Positions 21,595-31,300 are shown, counted from the stretch's first letter. The stretch: 35,557 nt of DNA from an uncultured Collinsella sp. (GCA_902478995.1 CABSNF010000011.1:1-35557); one strand, 5' to 3'. The notes: generated by a model from the sequence alone, not told the origin. Numbers and translations are program-made.

Positions 21595-22632
21595 ATGGAC
21601 CTGCCGATTGTCCTGTCCCATAAGACTGCCTGGCTATACCACAACGTGGCGCGCCCGTCCGAGCCGCTCTCGCGAGCAAGCAGCCTATACGATGAGGACT
21701 CGCTTGCTAACGAGGCGGAGCCGACCGCGAGCCTGCCCAAATTGGGACTCGATGCCAAGGGGCTGAGGGCTTCAACGGCTGTCGGGATTGTTACTGACTA
21801 TCTGGTTTCGCTTGGTATTCCACGAGAAGAGCTCGATCATATCGACACGCTCGTCAACTTCGATTTTGAGCGCTCGACGCCGGCTGGATTTAGGTGCCAC
21901 GTGTTTGGGGCGCCGGTACCTCCAGGCCATCTTATCGAGGTGGCAGAGGGCCTTCTAGTGGTTGATGAAGCCATGTGCTTTGTCCAGGCGGGTTCGTGGA
22001 TGAGCGAGCCCGAGCAGCTGGAATATGGCTACGAAATCTGCGCCCGATACCATTTGAATCATCTGTCGACAGGCGATTATATCGAGATGGGGCAGAGGTA
22101 TACCGTTGCCGACTTGATTGCTTATTGCAACGAGAACCGATCTCGTCAGGGGGCTGCACGCGCGGCCAGCGTGCTCAAGCGCGTGCACGATGGCGCGCGG
22201 TCGCCCATGGAGACGGCCACCGCAATCATGGTCGTAGCAAAACGTTCCCAGGGAGGGCTGGGATACGCCAAGATCGAGCTCAACCATAGAGTCGATGTTC
22301 CCAACGAGTTCAAGTATCTCGCAAAGGCCGGATATTTCGAGATCGACGTATATGCGCCTGCGAGCGGTACGGGGATTGAATACAACGGCTCGGACCATCT
22401 TGATAAACAGCGCAGCGCGTCGGACGCGGAGCGTATGACCGTGCTGAGCGCGCTGGGCTTTAGGATGATCGTCCTCACCGGGACTCAGTTTGCCCATCAG
22501 CTGCAATTGCACCGGGCGATGAACGCCATCGCGCTCGCTATGGGCCTTAAGTGCGACCGAAGCGAAGCGTTCCAGAAACGGCAGAACGATCTGCGAGAAT
22601 TCGTGATTCGGCACTGGGACGGCGGCCTTTAG
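21595..22632 (+). CDS. PD-(D/E)XK nuclease-like (DUF559/Vsr-type) domain protein
   Basis: The 345-residue protein starts at ATG 21595 after TTGGAGG. Its C-terminal part has a probable Vsr/DUF559-like nuclease core: YFEIDVYAP with Asp251, then GIEYNGSDH with Glu262 and His268, followed by ASDAERMTVLSALGFRMIVL. The Asp...Glu-x-Tyr order fits PD-(D/E)XK folds, but the usual lysine is not obvious. The N-terminal half (about 1-200) resembles the uncharacterised N-terminal regions of actinobacterial proteins of this kind, without a named domain. There is no methylase or other restriction gene nearby, and it is flanked by family 3 palindromes on both sides. The biological role is unknown. Confidence 0.7.
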   Translation: MDLPIVLSHKTAWLYHNVARPSEPLSRASSLYDEDSLANEAEPTASLPKLGLDAKGLRASTAVGIVTDYLVSLGIPREELDHIDTLVNFDFERSTPAGFRCHVFGAPVPPGHLIEVAEGLLVVDEAMCFVQAGSWMSEPEQLEYGYEICARYHLNHLSTGDYIEMGQRYTVADLIAYCNENRSRQGAARAASVLKRVHDGARSPMETATAIMVVAKRSQGGLGYAKIELNHRVDVPNEFKYLAKAGYFEIDVYAPASGTGIEYNGSDHLDKQRSASDAERMTVLSALGFRMIVLTGTQFAHQLQLHRAMNAIALAMGLKCDRSEAFQKRQNDLREFVIRHWDGGL

Positions 22633-22675
22633 GGGCGCTTTGGTCCCTCTACGGGGTGCCGTGGGCAGGCTAACA

Positions 22676-22730
22676 ATCACAACATTCGACGTTTTTTGCC
22701 AATAACGGGAAAAGCATCGAATGTTGTGAT
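22676..22730. repeat. REP-like palindrome, family 3, copy 2
   Basis: Arms ATCACAACATTCGA 22676-22689 and TCGAATGTTGTGAT 22717-22730 are perfect. The outer bases pair less well than in the copies at 21430 and 26775. The centre again begins with CGTTTTTTGCC. It lies between the nuclease-like gene and moaA. Confidence 0.88.
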
Positions 22731-22865
22731 GGTCTGTGCTGAGGATGGGCTTGGGAAGCCGGTCTTGCTCAAAGCGACCTGTCCTGTCGTACGGGTGTCG
22801 GCATGATTCTCTCGTGGGGTATTATGTTTTCCGAAGAATAAAACGCCGCGTGAGGGGAGGGCTGC

Positions 22866-23921
22866 GTGGACGGGCACGTGCAACATGACGGCTTTGGCCG
22901 CGATATCAACTACCTGCGCATTGCCGTTACCGACAAGTGCAATTTCCGCTGCATTTACTGCATGCCGGCCGATGGCGTGGCGCCCCGCGCGCACGACGAG
23001 CTACTCAGCGCCGAGGAAATCGCCCGCTTTGTGCGCTTGGTGGCGGGGGAGGGCATTCGCCGCGTGCGCCTGACGGGTGGCGAGCCGCTGGTCAGCCGCC
23101 GTATCATCCCGCTCATTCGCGACATTCGCGCGATTCCGCAGATCGAGGACATCTCGCTTACCACCAATGGCGCCCTGCTGCCCAAGCTGGCACCGCAGCT
23201 CAAAGATGCCGGGCTTAACCGCGTCAACATCTCGCTCGACACACTCGACCCCGAGCTGTTTGGAAAGATTACGCGCCTAGGCCGGCTCGAACAGACCATG
23301 GCTGGTATCGACGCGGCGCTGGCTTGGGGCTTTGAGCCCGTTAAGGTCAACTGCGTTGTTGTGCGCCGGCTCAACCAGGATGTGGCGGCCCTCGCACGGC
23401 TGACCGTCGACCGCCCTATCCACCTGCGCTTTATCGAATACATGCCCATCGGCGACGAGCGCACCAGCTCGCATTGCGCTGTGGACCCGCATGCGCCCGC
23501 GCTCAATCCCGAGCTGTGGGACGCGAGCGATACCGTGCCGAGTGACGAGCTGCGGGCGCGCATCAATGCCGGGGCCACCGCGGTGGGTCTGGGCGAGCTT
23601 GAACCGCTCGACATCAACGACGCTCCTGCCGGCGCGGGTCCTGCGCGCTATTGGCACTTTCCGGGCGCGGCGGGAACGGTCGGCTTTATCAGCGCCATGT
23701 CCAATCATTTTTGCGCGAACTGCAACCGTCTGCGCCTGACGGCCGATGGCAACGTGCGTCCGTGCCTGTTCAGCGATGCCGAGTATTCGGTGCGTGAGGC
23801 GCTGCGCCGTGGTGATGATATGCAGGTACTTTCGATTTGGCGCGATGCCGTGGCCCACAAACCGCAGGAACACGCGATAATTGAGGGCACGCAACGATTT
23901 ATGTCCCAAATCGGAGGATGA
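22866..23921 (+). CDS. moaA: GTP 3',8-cyclase (molybdenum cofactor biosynthesis radical SAM enzyme)
   Basis: MoaA performs the first step of molybdopterin synthesis, a radical-SAM rearrangement of GTP. The 351-residue protein has the N-terminal 4Fe-4S motif as Cys25, Cys29 and Cys32 (DKCNFRCIYC), then LTGGEPL and SLDTL. The C-terminal second cluster is visible in FCANCNRLRLTADGNVRPCL. The GTG at 22866 is used as start, with GGGGAGG just upstream. The canonical C-terminal GG tail is present as QIGG at the end. The stop codon lies 4 bp before the moaC-mobB start, so the two form an operon. Other Moa genes (moaB, moaD, moaE) are not in this window. Confidence 0.95.
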   Translation: MDGHVQHDGFGRDINYLRIAVTDKCNFRCIYCMPADGVAPRAHDELLSAEEIARFVRLVAGEGIRRVRLTGGEPLVSRRIIPLIRDIRAIPQIEDISLTTNGALLPKLAPQLKDAGLNRVNISLDTLDPELFGKITRLGRLEQTMAGIDAALAWGFEPVKVNCVVVRRLNQDVAALARLTVDRPIHLRFIEYMPIGDERTSSHCAVDPHAPALNPELWDASDTVPSDELRARINAGATAVGLGELEPLDINDAPAGAGPARYWHFPGAAGTVGFISAMSNHFCANCNRLRLTADGNVRPCLFSDAEYSVREALRRGDDMQVLSIWRDAVAHKPQEHAIIEGTQRFMSQIGG

Positions 23922-23925
23922 TCAT

Positions 23926-25224
23926 ATGGCCAAGAGCAGGTACGCCGATGCCACCAAGGCCGCTCGCAGGGCCGCGATGTCTGCCCACAAAGTCACGGCT
24001 ACTGACAGCAACGCCGACGCGTCCGCGCAGCCGTCTGCCAGTGCTGCCGCCGAGCCCGCCCGCGACGCCCGTCGCGACGAGCTGACGCACGTGGACGCCA
24101 AGGGCGAGGTGCGCATGGTCGACGTGTCCGACAAGGCCGAGACCCATCGCATTGCCATCGCCGAGGGCACCATCCTCATGCACCCCGAGACGCAGGCCAT
24201 GGTGCTGCAGGACCGCGCCAAAAAGGGCGACGTGCTTGCTTGCGCGCGTGTGGCGGGCATCATGGCCATCAAACGCACGAGCGACATCATCCCCATGTGC
24301 CATCCGCTGCTCATTACCAAGAGCAAGTGCGACATTGCGCCCATCGCTCCGGCGGGGACGCCTGTCGAGGACGTGCCCGAGGGCTGGGCGCCGGCGCGCG
24401 CGGACGGGCAGGTTGGCTTTCACGTGCTGGTCACGGCGGGCGTGACGGGTAAGACGGGTATCGAGATGGAGGCCCTGACCGGCGCGAGCGCCGCGTGCCT
24501 AACGATCTACGACATGTGCAAAGCCGTCGATCGCGGCATGGAGATCGTCGACGTGCGCCTGCTGCACAAGGAGGGCGGCCGCTCGGGCGTGTGGGACCGC
24601 GCCGAGCGTCAGGCCGCTGCCGTTGAGGCCGTGGCCGCTGACGGTGCCGCGCCCACGAGCGCACCCGTCGCCGTCGCGCCCGCAGCTCCGGCACCGGCCG
24701 TCCCCGCGATCGCGTTTATCGGCTACCAAAACTCGGGCAAGACCACGCTCGTCGAGAAGGTTATCGCCGAGCTCACCCGCCGCGGCCTGCGCGTGGGTTC
24801 GCTCAAGCATCACGGGCACCACGGCTTTGATATCGACGTGCCCGCTAAGGACACCTGGCGCCATCACCAGGCCGGCTCCAAGCACGTGGGCCTCATCTGC
24901 GCCACGCGCTGGGCGGAGTACGCCGACACACGTGAGGAGGACGAGATGCCCGCGCGCGAGCTGCTGTCGCGCTACAACGATGTCGACGTGGTGATCATCG
25001 AGGGCTACAAGACCGAGGGCTTCGACAATATCGTGGTCGCGCGCTCCGGTGTCGACCGTCTGCGCGGCAAGAGCTCGCTCGACCTGGTCGACGGCCGTAC
25101 GCTGGCCCTTGCCTGCAACGAGGCCCTGGCGCGTCAGGCCTTCGACGCCGGCTTCGCGACCCGAGCCATCAACATCAACGACGCTCGAGCTATCTGTGAC
25201 CTTATTCAGGATTATCTGGCCTAA
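23926..25224 (+). CDS. Fused MoaC-MobB molybdenum cofactor protein
   Basis: The 432-residue product joins two normally separate proteins. After an Ala/Ser-rich N-terminal leader of about 50 residues, MoaC (about 50-230) shows SDIIPMCHPLLI, then KTGIEMEALTGASAACLTIYD and the C-terminal GGRSG. MoaC completes cyclic pyranopterin formation from the MoaA product. An Ala/Pro linker (about 228-261) leads to MobB (262-432), a P-loop GTP-binding protein of guanine dinucleotide cofactor assembly, with Walker A GYQNSGKT at 266-273. ATG 23926 follows GGAGGATG and lies 4 bp after the moaA stop. MobB suggests the cell makes the bis-MGD form of the cofactor used by DMSO-reductase-type enzymes. Confidence 0.93.
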   Translation: MAKSRYADATKAARRAAMSAHKVTATDSNADASAQPSASAAAEPARDARRDELTHVDAKGEVRMVDVSDKAETHRIAIAEGTILMHPETQAMVLQDRAKKGDVLACARVAGIMAIKRTSDIIPMCHPLLITKSKCDIAPIAPAGTPVEDVPEGWAPARADGQVGFHVLVTAGVTGKTGIEMEALTGASAACLTIYDMCKAVDRGMEIVDVRLLHKEGGRSGVWDRAERQAAAVEAVAADGAAPTSAPVAVAPAAPAPAVPAIAFIGYQNSGKTTLVEKVIAELTRRGLRVGSLKHHGHHGFDIDVPAKDTWRHHQAGSKHVGLICATRWAEYADTREEDEMPARELLSRYNDVDVVIIEGYKTEGFDNIVVARSGVDRLRGKSSLDLVDGRTLALACNEALARQAFDAGFATRAININDARAICDLIQDYLA

Positions 25225-25280
25225 AACCAGCCAAAAAAGACAGGTTAATTTGGCAGGTTTTATCTGGGCAAACGTCATTT

Positions 25281-25318
25281 CCACCACAAAGGGGCCAGGC
25301 ACCTTTGTGGTGGTTTTT
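25281..25318 (+). terminator. Family 2 palindrome acting as terminator of the moa operon
   Basis: CCACCACAAAGG (25281-25292) pairs perfectly with CCTTTGTGGTGG (25302-25313), followed by TTTTT. It lies 56 bp past the moaC-mobB stop codon. The loop GGCCAGGCA resembles the loops of the other family 2 copies. Confidence 0.8.
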
Positions 25319-25487
25319 GCTTTGGTCGATGTGTGAGACATGCCTTACAATCTACCAAGTAGTTCATGACGGGCGAAAAACGGAGAGAAGGGGCTTGATG
25401 CGTCCTTAATGTTTAATGCGGATAGATTGATTTGACAGACGGTGGCGAATGCCCGCCGTCCGCATTTGTATGAAACAAGGAGTCTCC

Positions 25488-26774
25488 ATGCTCGCCTTTC
25501 TTTTCTCAAAGCCTCAATCATCGCTGTCCGTGCAGGCCAAGCGCCTGGTGGCGATGCGCTTTCTCATCTACACCGGTTTTCAGACCAGCTACTTCATCGG
25601 CGTCATCGGAACGCTCACCTATGCAGACGATGCCTCAGTCGTGGCGACATCGCTGGCCGTCCTTTTTATGAACGTATTCGTGATCCTGGGATCCTTTGCG
25701 GGTGGAGCGGCGCTTGACGCTTGGGGTCCGTGCCGGCATTTCCGGGCGAGTATCGTCGCCACGTTGGCAACCGGCGCGGCAATCCTCGCCTTTGGCAGCG
25801 CGACCGGAACAGTCCTTGCCGGCGCGGTACTCCTGGGCTTTGTGATGGGATTCGCCCAGCCCATCGCCACGTCCTATCCGGCGTATCTCACCGACGACCC
25901 CGTCGAGCTCAAAGACATCAACTCCGCCATAACCATGTTCTCCAACGTGAGCATTATCGTCGGCCCCACACTGGGCGGCTTTGTCGCGGCGGCGTCGTCA
26001 TCGCGCGTGGTGTTTGTGCTCATGATGCTCTTTACCTTGTTGGCGCTTATCGCCGGCTGGGGATTTAGGCCGCAAACATGTCACTTCGTCGCGCGCGAAA
26101 GCGATCTCGCGGAAAGCGGTGCGACGGCAAGCAAGGCCAGCCAAAGCCCCGACCCCAGCACGTCTTCCCGCGTCACCTTCGCGACCAGCATCAAGACGGT
26201 CTTTACCAACAGCGTCCTCGCCCTGCTGTTCTGCATTATCTTCCTTTCGAACTTTGGCTATGGAGCTTTCGATCCGTTGGAGTCGTTCTTCTACCGCGAT
26301 GTTCTGCATGTCGGTGTTGAGTGGATGGGCTGGCTCTCGTCGGCCAGCGGTGTGGGCGCGGTGCTGGGCGCTGTCCTCGCGCTCCGCTTGCCGCCGCGCT
26401 TTGTCAGTCTCAAAACGCTGCTCGTGGCACTCATGTCCGTGGGCCTGGGAAGCCTGCTCTACGTGGGGACACCGTACGTGGGCGTAGCCCTTGTCGGCCA
26501 GATTGCCCTGGGCGTGGCCTGGGGCGTCGTCAACCCGCTCCACAACACGATCGTGCAAACGACGGCCCCGCTCGAGCAGCTCGGTCGCGTCAACTCGGTC
26601 ATGGGCTTTGGCAACATGTTCGCCGGCGTGGCCCCGCTGGCGATTGCCCCCTGGCTGGCGGCGACGTTTGGCGTGCAGCAGACGCTCATAGGGGCGGGTA
26701 TGGTCGTGACGGCAGTTCCCGCGGCGTTGCTGCTATTTGGTCGCCGGCATTTGGATCGTGCCGCAAAGCAGTAA
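25488..26774 (+). CDS. Major facilitator superfamily transporter
   Basis: The 428-residue membrane protein has twelve predicted helices in two halves around a polar loop (about residues 200-235, SQSPDPSTSSRV). It resembles MFS permeases of the drug/multi-solute type, with a first-half segment VLLGFVMGFAQPIATSYPAY and a second-half VAWGVVNPLHNTIVQTTAPL. ATG 25488 is chosen because AAGGAG lies 6 nt upstream; in-frame starts at 25449 and 25470 lack this. The substrate is unknown. It is a single-gene unit between the moa terminator and a family 3 palindrome that begins immediately after its stop codon. Confidence 0.9.
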   Translation: MLAFLFSKPQSSLSVQAKRLVAMRFLIYTGFQTSYFIGVIGTLTYADDASVVATSLAVLFMNVFVILGSFAGGAALDAWGPCRHFRASIVATLATGAAILAFGSATGTVLAGAVLLGFVMGFAQPIATSYPAYLTDDPVELKDINSAITMFSNVSIIVGPTLGGFVAAASSSRVVFVLMMLFTLLALIAGWGFRPQTCHFVARESDLAESGATASKASQSPDPSTSSRVTFATSIKTVFTNSVLALLFCIIFLSNFGYGAFDPLESFFYRDVLHVGVEWMGWLSSASGVGAVLGAVLALRLPPRFVSLKTLLVALMSVGLGSLLYVGTPYVGVALVGQIALGVAWGVVNPLHNTIVQTTAPLEQLGRVNSVMGFGNMFAGVAPLAIAPWLAATFGVQQTLIGAGMVVTAVPAALLLFGRRHLDRAAKQ

Positions 26775-26839
26775 AAACCATCACAACATTCGATGAAAAT
26801 CGCGATTTTGCCGAAAAACGTCGAATGTTGTGATGGTTT
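26775..26839. repeat. REP-like palindrome, family 3, copy 3
   Basis: Arms 26775-26793 and 26821-26839 are perfect 19-mers identical to those at 21430. The centre differs (TGAAAATCGCGATTTTGCCG...) and contains an extra inner palindrome AAAATCGCGATTTT. It begins directly after the MFS stop codon, so it could also act as a 3' stabilising stem. Confidence 0.9.
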
Positions 26840-26874
26840 GCGCTCCGGGCAGGCCACCCTTCGGGTCCGGCCAC

Positions 26875-26899
26875 CACAAAGGGGGCAGGCACCTTTGTG
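26875..26899. repeat. Family 2 palindrome upstream of the HAD gene
   Basis: CACAAAGG 26875-26882 pairs with CCTTTGTG 26892-26899. On the left side the outer bases CCAC are kept but the right side has diverged to ACGAT. Thus it is a partly decayed member of the family seen at 11245, 25281 and 27826. Confidence 0.75.
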
Positions 26900-26990
26900 A
26901 CGATCGGGTCCCAACGGCCCGTGCCTTGGTATACCATGTACGCCGTTCACGAATACACCCCACACCGCCGCGCTACCCAGAAAGGCCCCC

Positions 26991-27812
26991 ATGGACACCA
27001 CCTTCAGCCACATCAAAGCCGTGTTCTGCGATATCGACGGCACGCTGCTCACGAGCCAGCACACGGTGTCCCCGCGCACCGTGGCGGCGATCCGCGCCCT
27101 GCGCGAGCGCGGCGTGCTCTTTGGCCTGTGCACCGGGCGCGACGCCCACGCGACCGAGGCCATGTACGAGCTCTGGGGCATCGAAGGCCTGGTGGACGTG
27201 CTGGTGGGCTGCGGTGGCGCCGAGGTCATCGACCGCGCGCACGACATCAACGAGCTGAGCTATCCGCTACCGGGCGAGACCATCGCGCGCATCTGCAAGC
27301 ACATGGCGGACCTTCCGGCAACGCCCGTCTGCCCCCGAGACGGCGTGTTCTACGTGCCCGAGAGCAACGCGTGCGTCGAGCACCTGTCGCGCGTCGACGG
27401 TGTGCCCTACCAGGTGGTCGATTTTGCCGAGTTGTTGCGCGAGCCGCAGCCCAAGGTGATGTTTACCATGGCGCCCGAGGTGATGCCGCGGGTGATTGAG
27501 CGGGCGTCGACGTTTGCCGATAACACTGTTAAGGCGGCGGCTCTGCAAACCACGCAGCGGCTCTACGAGTTCATGGATCCGCGCGTGTCCAAGACGCGCG
27601 GCCTTGTGCGCGTAGCGGAGCTCAATGACATGGAGCTCCAGGACATCTGCGTGTTTGGCGATGCGGACAACGACACCTGCATGGTGGCCGACGCCGGCGT
27701 GGGTGTGGCCATGGCAAATGGTAGCGATGCCACCCGTGCCGCCGCCGATTTTGTAACCGCCAGCAACGACGAAGACGGCATCGCGATCTTTATCGAGGAG
27801 CATCTGCTGTAG
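26991..27812 (+). CDS. Cof-type HAD-superfamily hydrolase
   Basis: The 273-residue protein has the HAD nucleophile motif as FCDIDGTLL (Asp14 and Asp16), motif II in LCTGRD and motif IV in VFGDADNDTCMV, with a class IIB (Cof) cap between about 85 and 185. It starts at ATG 26991 after GAAAGG. Members dephosphorylate sugar phosphates, pyridoxal phosphate or nucleotides, and the substrate cannot be told from sequence. It stands alone, with family 2 palindromes upstream and downstream. Confidence 0.9.
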   Translation: MDTTFSHIKAVFCDIDGTLLTSQHTVSPRTVAAIRALRERGVLFGLCTGRDAHATEAMYELWGIEGLVDVLVGCGGAEVIDRAHDINELSYPLPGETIARICKHMADLPATPVCPRDGVFYVPESNACVEHLSRVDGVPYQVVDFAELLREPQPKVMFTMAPEVMPRVIERASTFADNTVKAAALQTTQRLYEFMDPRVSKTRGLVRVAELNDMELQDICVFGDADNDTCMVADAGVGVAMANGSDATRAAADFVTASNDEDGIAIFIEEHLL

Positions 27813-27825
27813 CGCAGGGGGAGAA

Positions 27826-27858
27826 CCGCCACAAAGGGGGCAGGTGCCTTTGTGGCGG
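27826..27858. repeat. Family 2 palindrome downstream of the HAD gene
   Basis: CCGCCACAAAGG 27826-27837 pairs perfectly with CCTTTGTGGCGG 27847-27858. Relative to 25281-25313 both arms have changed an A-T pair to G-C, so the structure is conserved rather than the exact sequence. It lies 13 bp past the stop codon, with no T-tract. Confidence 0.88.
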
Positions 27859-28006
27859 CCTCAGGCGATTTGGGCGAATTGATACCGAAAATCTGCGCGA
27901 AAATTCAAATAACGTTGTCTGAACATCATGCTTCTAACCACCGATGGGTTAAAGATATTCCCATCAATTTGGTAGTCTATTCCTTCCGGTTAATGATCTA
28001 CCGCTC

Positions 28007-28025
28007 ACGGTCGATTTTCGACCGT
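28007..28025. promoter_or_regulatory. Perfect palindrome ACGGTCGA-TTT-TCGACCGT in the pilus leader region
   Basis: Eight-base arms with a three-base centre give an operator-like site about 170 bp upstream of the proposed pilus promoter. The 505-bp gap 27813-28317 is AT-rich and shows no convincing gene. Confidence 0.5.
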
Positions 28026-28160
28026 TCACAGGACGCATGCTCTTGAGCAAAATGTTGTGCAAATAAATAAAATGCTATTAAAAAATGATAACTAGCTTAA
28101 TTACCAGTAGAAATAGATATTTCATAGCGAATAAACGAAGGTAAATCCGAGCAAATGTCA

Positions 28161-28227
28161 AGCGAATTGAGAATTCGCTACAAAACTATCGGTATTTTTG
28201 CTTAGATGTTCAAACAATTGCTACAAT
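28161..28227 (+). promoter_or_regulatory. Probable pilus-operon promoter with upstream palindrome
   Basis: TTGCTT (28198-28203) and TACAAT (28222-28227), 18 bp apart, match sigma-70/SigA-type -35 and -10 boxes. Just upstream lies AGCGAATT-GAG-AATTCGCT (28161-28179), a perfect 8-bp palindrome with a three-base centre, in a position suited to an activator or repressor. Transcription would start near 28234, about 84 nt before the adhesin start codon. Confidence 0.6.
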
Positions 28228-28242
28228 ATGGATTACTAAGCG

Positions 28243-28263
28243 TGCGCAATTACAGATTGCGCA
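28243..28263 (+). other. 5'-leader hairpin of the pilus operon
   Basis: TGCGCAAT 28243-28250 pairs with ATTGCGCA 28256-28263 around a five-base loop. If transcription starts near 28234 this stem lies close to the 5' end of the mRNA, where it could protect the transcript or serve as a regulator site. Confidence 0.55.
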
Positions 28264-28317
28264 GATACGTTTGATGGTGAAAGAGCAAGATCGCGGTCTC
28301 TTGGGGAGGAGACATCG

Positions 28318-31300
28318 ATGAAAGCGAATTCGGACAAATCTAAGCAGAGTAATAAAGCGACGCGCCGTGTACTGGCAGGCGTTTTGTGCGGAGCCTCCGT
28401 GTTGAGCCTGGTACTGTCGCTCGTCATGCCCCCGATCTCGCAGGCTATTGCCAACGATGCCCAGACGGTTTCTACCGAAGAAACTGTGACGGGGGATTCT
28501 TCAAGTGAGTCTACTGATGTAGAAAACACCAACAACGGGGATACCGAAAACCAGAATAGTGACGATGTCGAAAACGGCGTGGGCGATCCCCAACCGGAGG
28601 AGCAGCCCAAGGACGAGTCGCAGGCAGAAGATAATGAAGCGGTCGACGATGGCACTGTCTCGGTAGCCGAAGAAGCTGCGGAGAACGAAGAAGCAGCCAC
28701 GGCTATTGCTAATGGCGGTGAATTGCGAGATAAGCTTCAGGGCGTTGGGGAAAATCAAGCTGTTAGCTTTAAGCTTGCAAACGATATCGACTATCCCGGC
28801 GAAATCAAACTTGAGAAGAGCGGCAGCAATATAACGCTGGACTTAAGCGGCCATAAAATCACGCATTCGGGCGACAATTCAAATAAGCCGCTCTTCAACA
28901 TCACCAATAACGCGGCGCTTACAGTTAAAGATTCTAACCAAGGGTCTGATCAAAAGCAGACTTCGGATGGCGGCAATAATGGGCGAGTTGCCTCGATGGA
29001 CTACGACACCAGCTCTGGCATTCCGACCAAACTCACGTATTACGTGACCGAATCTACGCCGAACGGTACGGGGACAACCGAGACTCTCTATAGGCACGAG
29101 GTCAGCATCAACGGTGCCATCGTGGGTACCGCTGCCGGCTCCACGATGAGGCTCATCAACGTTTATGCGGGCGGTACGTTTAATCTTGATAGCGGTGTAA
29201 TTACCCAACAGTATAATTGCAATGTTGGCAACCTCATCTATGCCGAGAACGGCTCTACTGTCAACATGAGCGGTGGCTATGTGTGTGGCGCTTCTAGCTC
29301 GGGTGCGGGCGCGGGCATTAAGGTGTCCAACGATAAAGGTAAGGCCTCGACCCTAAAACTGACCGGTGGCGTAATTGCCGGCAACAGCGCTCCTAGTGGC
29401 GGCGGTGTGTATGCTGGAGGTTCCACGGTCACCATAACTGGTGGCGTAATCTCCGGCAACAGCACACTTCCTTCTGGCACTGGTTTCGGCGGCGGCATCA
29501 TGGCCGAAGGCGGCAGCGTCACTGTTTCCGGTGGCTACATCACTAACAATAAATATGCCAATTTCTGTGGCGAAGATGGTTATGGCGATCATGGCGGCGC
29601 TGGACTTGCCGCTAGAAACGGTACTCATGTCACCATTTCTGGTGGCCAGATTACTGGCAACTATTCCGAGGAAGCTGGCGGCGGCGTTTACGTTACCGAT
29701 GTCGATCGCAATGACCAGACATCTCGCCAGGGAATGGCATGGCTCAACATTACAGGGGGGATTATTGCCTCTAACGTGAGCAATCGTTCTGAGGGCGCTG
29801 GCATTCGCGTGGGCCAGATGGTTGACGCGATGATTAACGGTACTGAAGATAGTAAAGTCTACATTACAAACAATCACTGCATGTCTCGCTTTGACTGGGG
29901 TGGCGGCGGCATCTTTGTTCAGGGAAACTCAAACCAAGGCAAGGAATATACTGCTGGTAGGCTATTCATATATAACTCGTACATTAGCGCCAATGAAGCT
30001 GGCGGCTACGGCGGTGGCGTTGCAGTCTGCCCCACGGGCAAGACGTTGGTAACGAACACTGAGGGCACGGCAATCTTTGGCAATTTGTCTGCCAAAGATC
30101 AGCAGGACGCAAAAGCTGATTATAATTCTGAAGAGAATAGCGGTAACGAAGGCACCCCTCACCTATCCGCTGGTGGCTACGAAGGCCTTGAGCACAAAAA
30201 GAACCAGGATGCTGACGCCTACAATGCCAAAGAGTTTCGCGAAAACGGCCACGCGGACTTCTTCCTTGCGGCGGAGGATCATAAGACCCCGATCGCGGCG
30301 GTGATTGGCAAAATGCTTGGCGGCGGTGACGCCAAATACAAGGGAAGTAAAGAGCTTACGCAAGCCATTACTATCCCCGCTAACGGTGGCGTGCAGGTAT
30401 ATAAAAGCATCGGCCTGAGCTCGGGTGTTACAGCTCAAGACGAAGCCGCGATCAATGCGCAAAAAGTTGCGACAACGTTCATCACCGGCAACTATTCCTG
30501 GGACCATGGCGGCGGCATCATGTCGAACGGCGACCTGTACATGGGCGCGCCTGAGGACACGTATGTCTATCCGAGCCTTAAGCTCAAGGCGACCAAGAAG
30601 CTGAAAGGCCGCGACCTCAAAAAAGAGGAGTTCTCCTTTACGGTGTATCGCAAGAATTCAGACAACCCTTTGGCTGGCACGACATTCAATCGCAACGTTT
30701 GCACCGAGGTTGGAACAGCAAAAAATGATGCAAGCGGCAATATCACGTTTGACCTTGGTGAACAGTTCGCAACGGGTGGCACGGGTAACGAAATCACATA
30801 CTACTTGGTCGAAGATGCCGGCGATGATCCTGACATCACGTGCGACTCCAGTGTGTATGAGATTGTGGTACGGACCCAGGATAAGCCGACCAAGCTCATG
30901 ACTGTTCCGAGTAAAAATAATCCGAACGAAGAGAAGGAACTTCTCATCCATAACTACACGATTACAGACGTCAACGGGACCAAGTACGAACTCGATAAGT
31001 CTGGGAAGTGGGTTAACAAAAAAACGTGGAGTGTCGCGAAGAATGTCGACGGCTATTATCAAATTATCTGTGAGGACGGTTCGCCGACTTTCACTAACGT
31101 ATGTACCGCGTACGACTCGACTGGCGTTTGGATCCCTAAGGCGACCAAGGTCGTTAAGGGTGGCGAGATGAAGGAGTTCACGCTCGAGTTTGCGGATAAC
31201 GAGAACTTCGATAGTCCCAAGACGGTTATGACCGACCCCGACGGCGTGATTACCACCACTGCCGACGGCAAGAAGTCTCAGCCCCGGAGCTTCGACGAGA

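Noticed and set aside
27852..28046. Short open frame in the gap before the pilus operon
   Set aside because: It overlaps a family 2 palindrome and an operator-like palindrome, lacks a ribosome binding site and has an unremarkable product.
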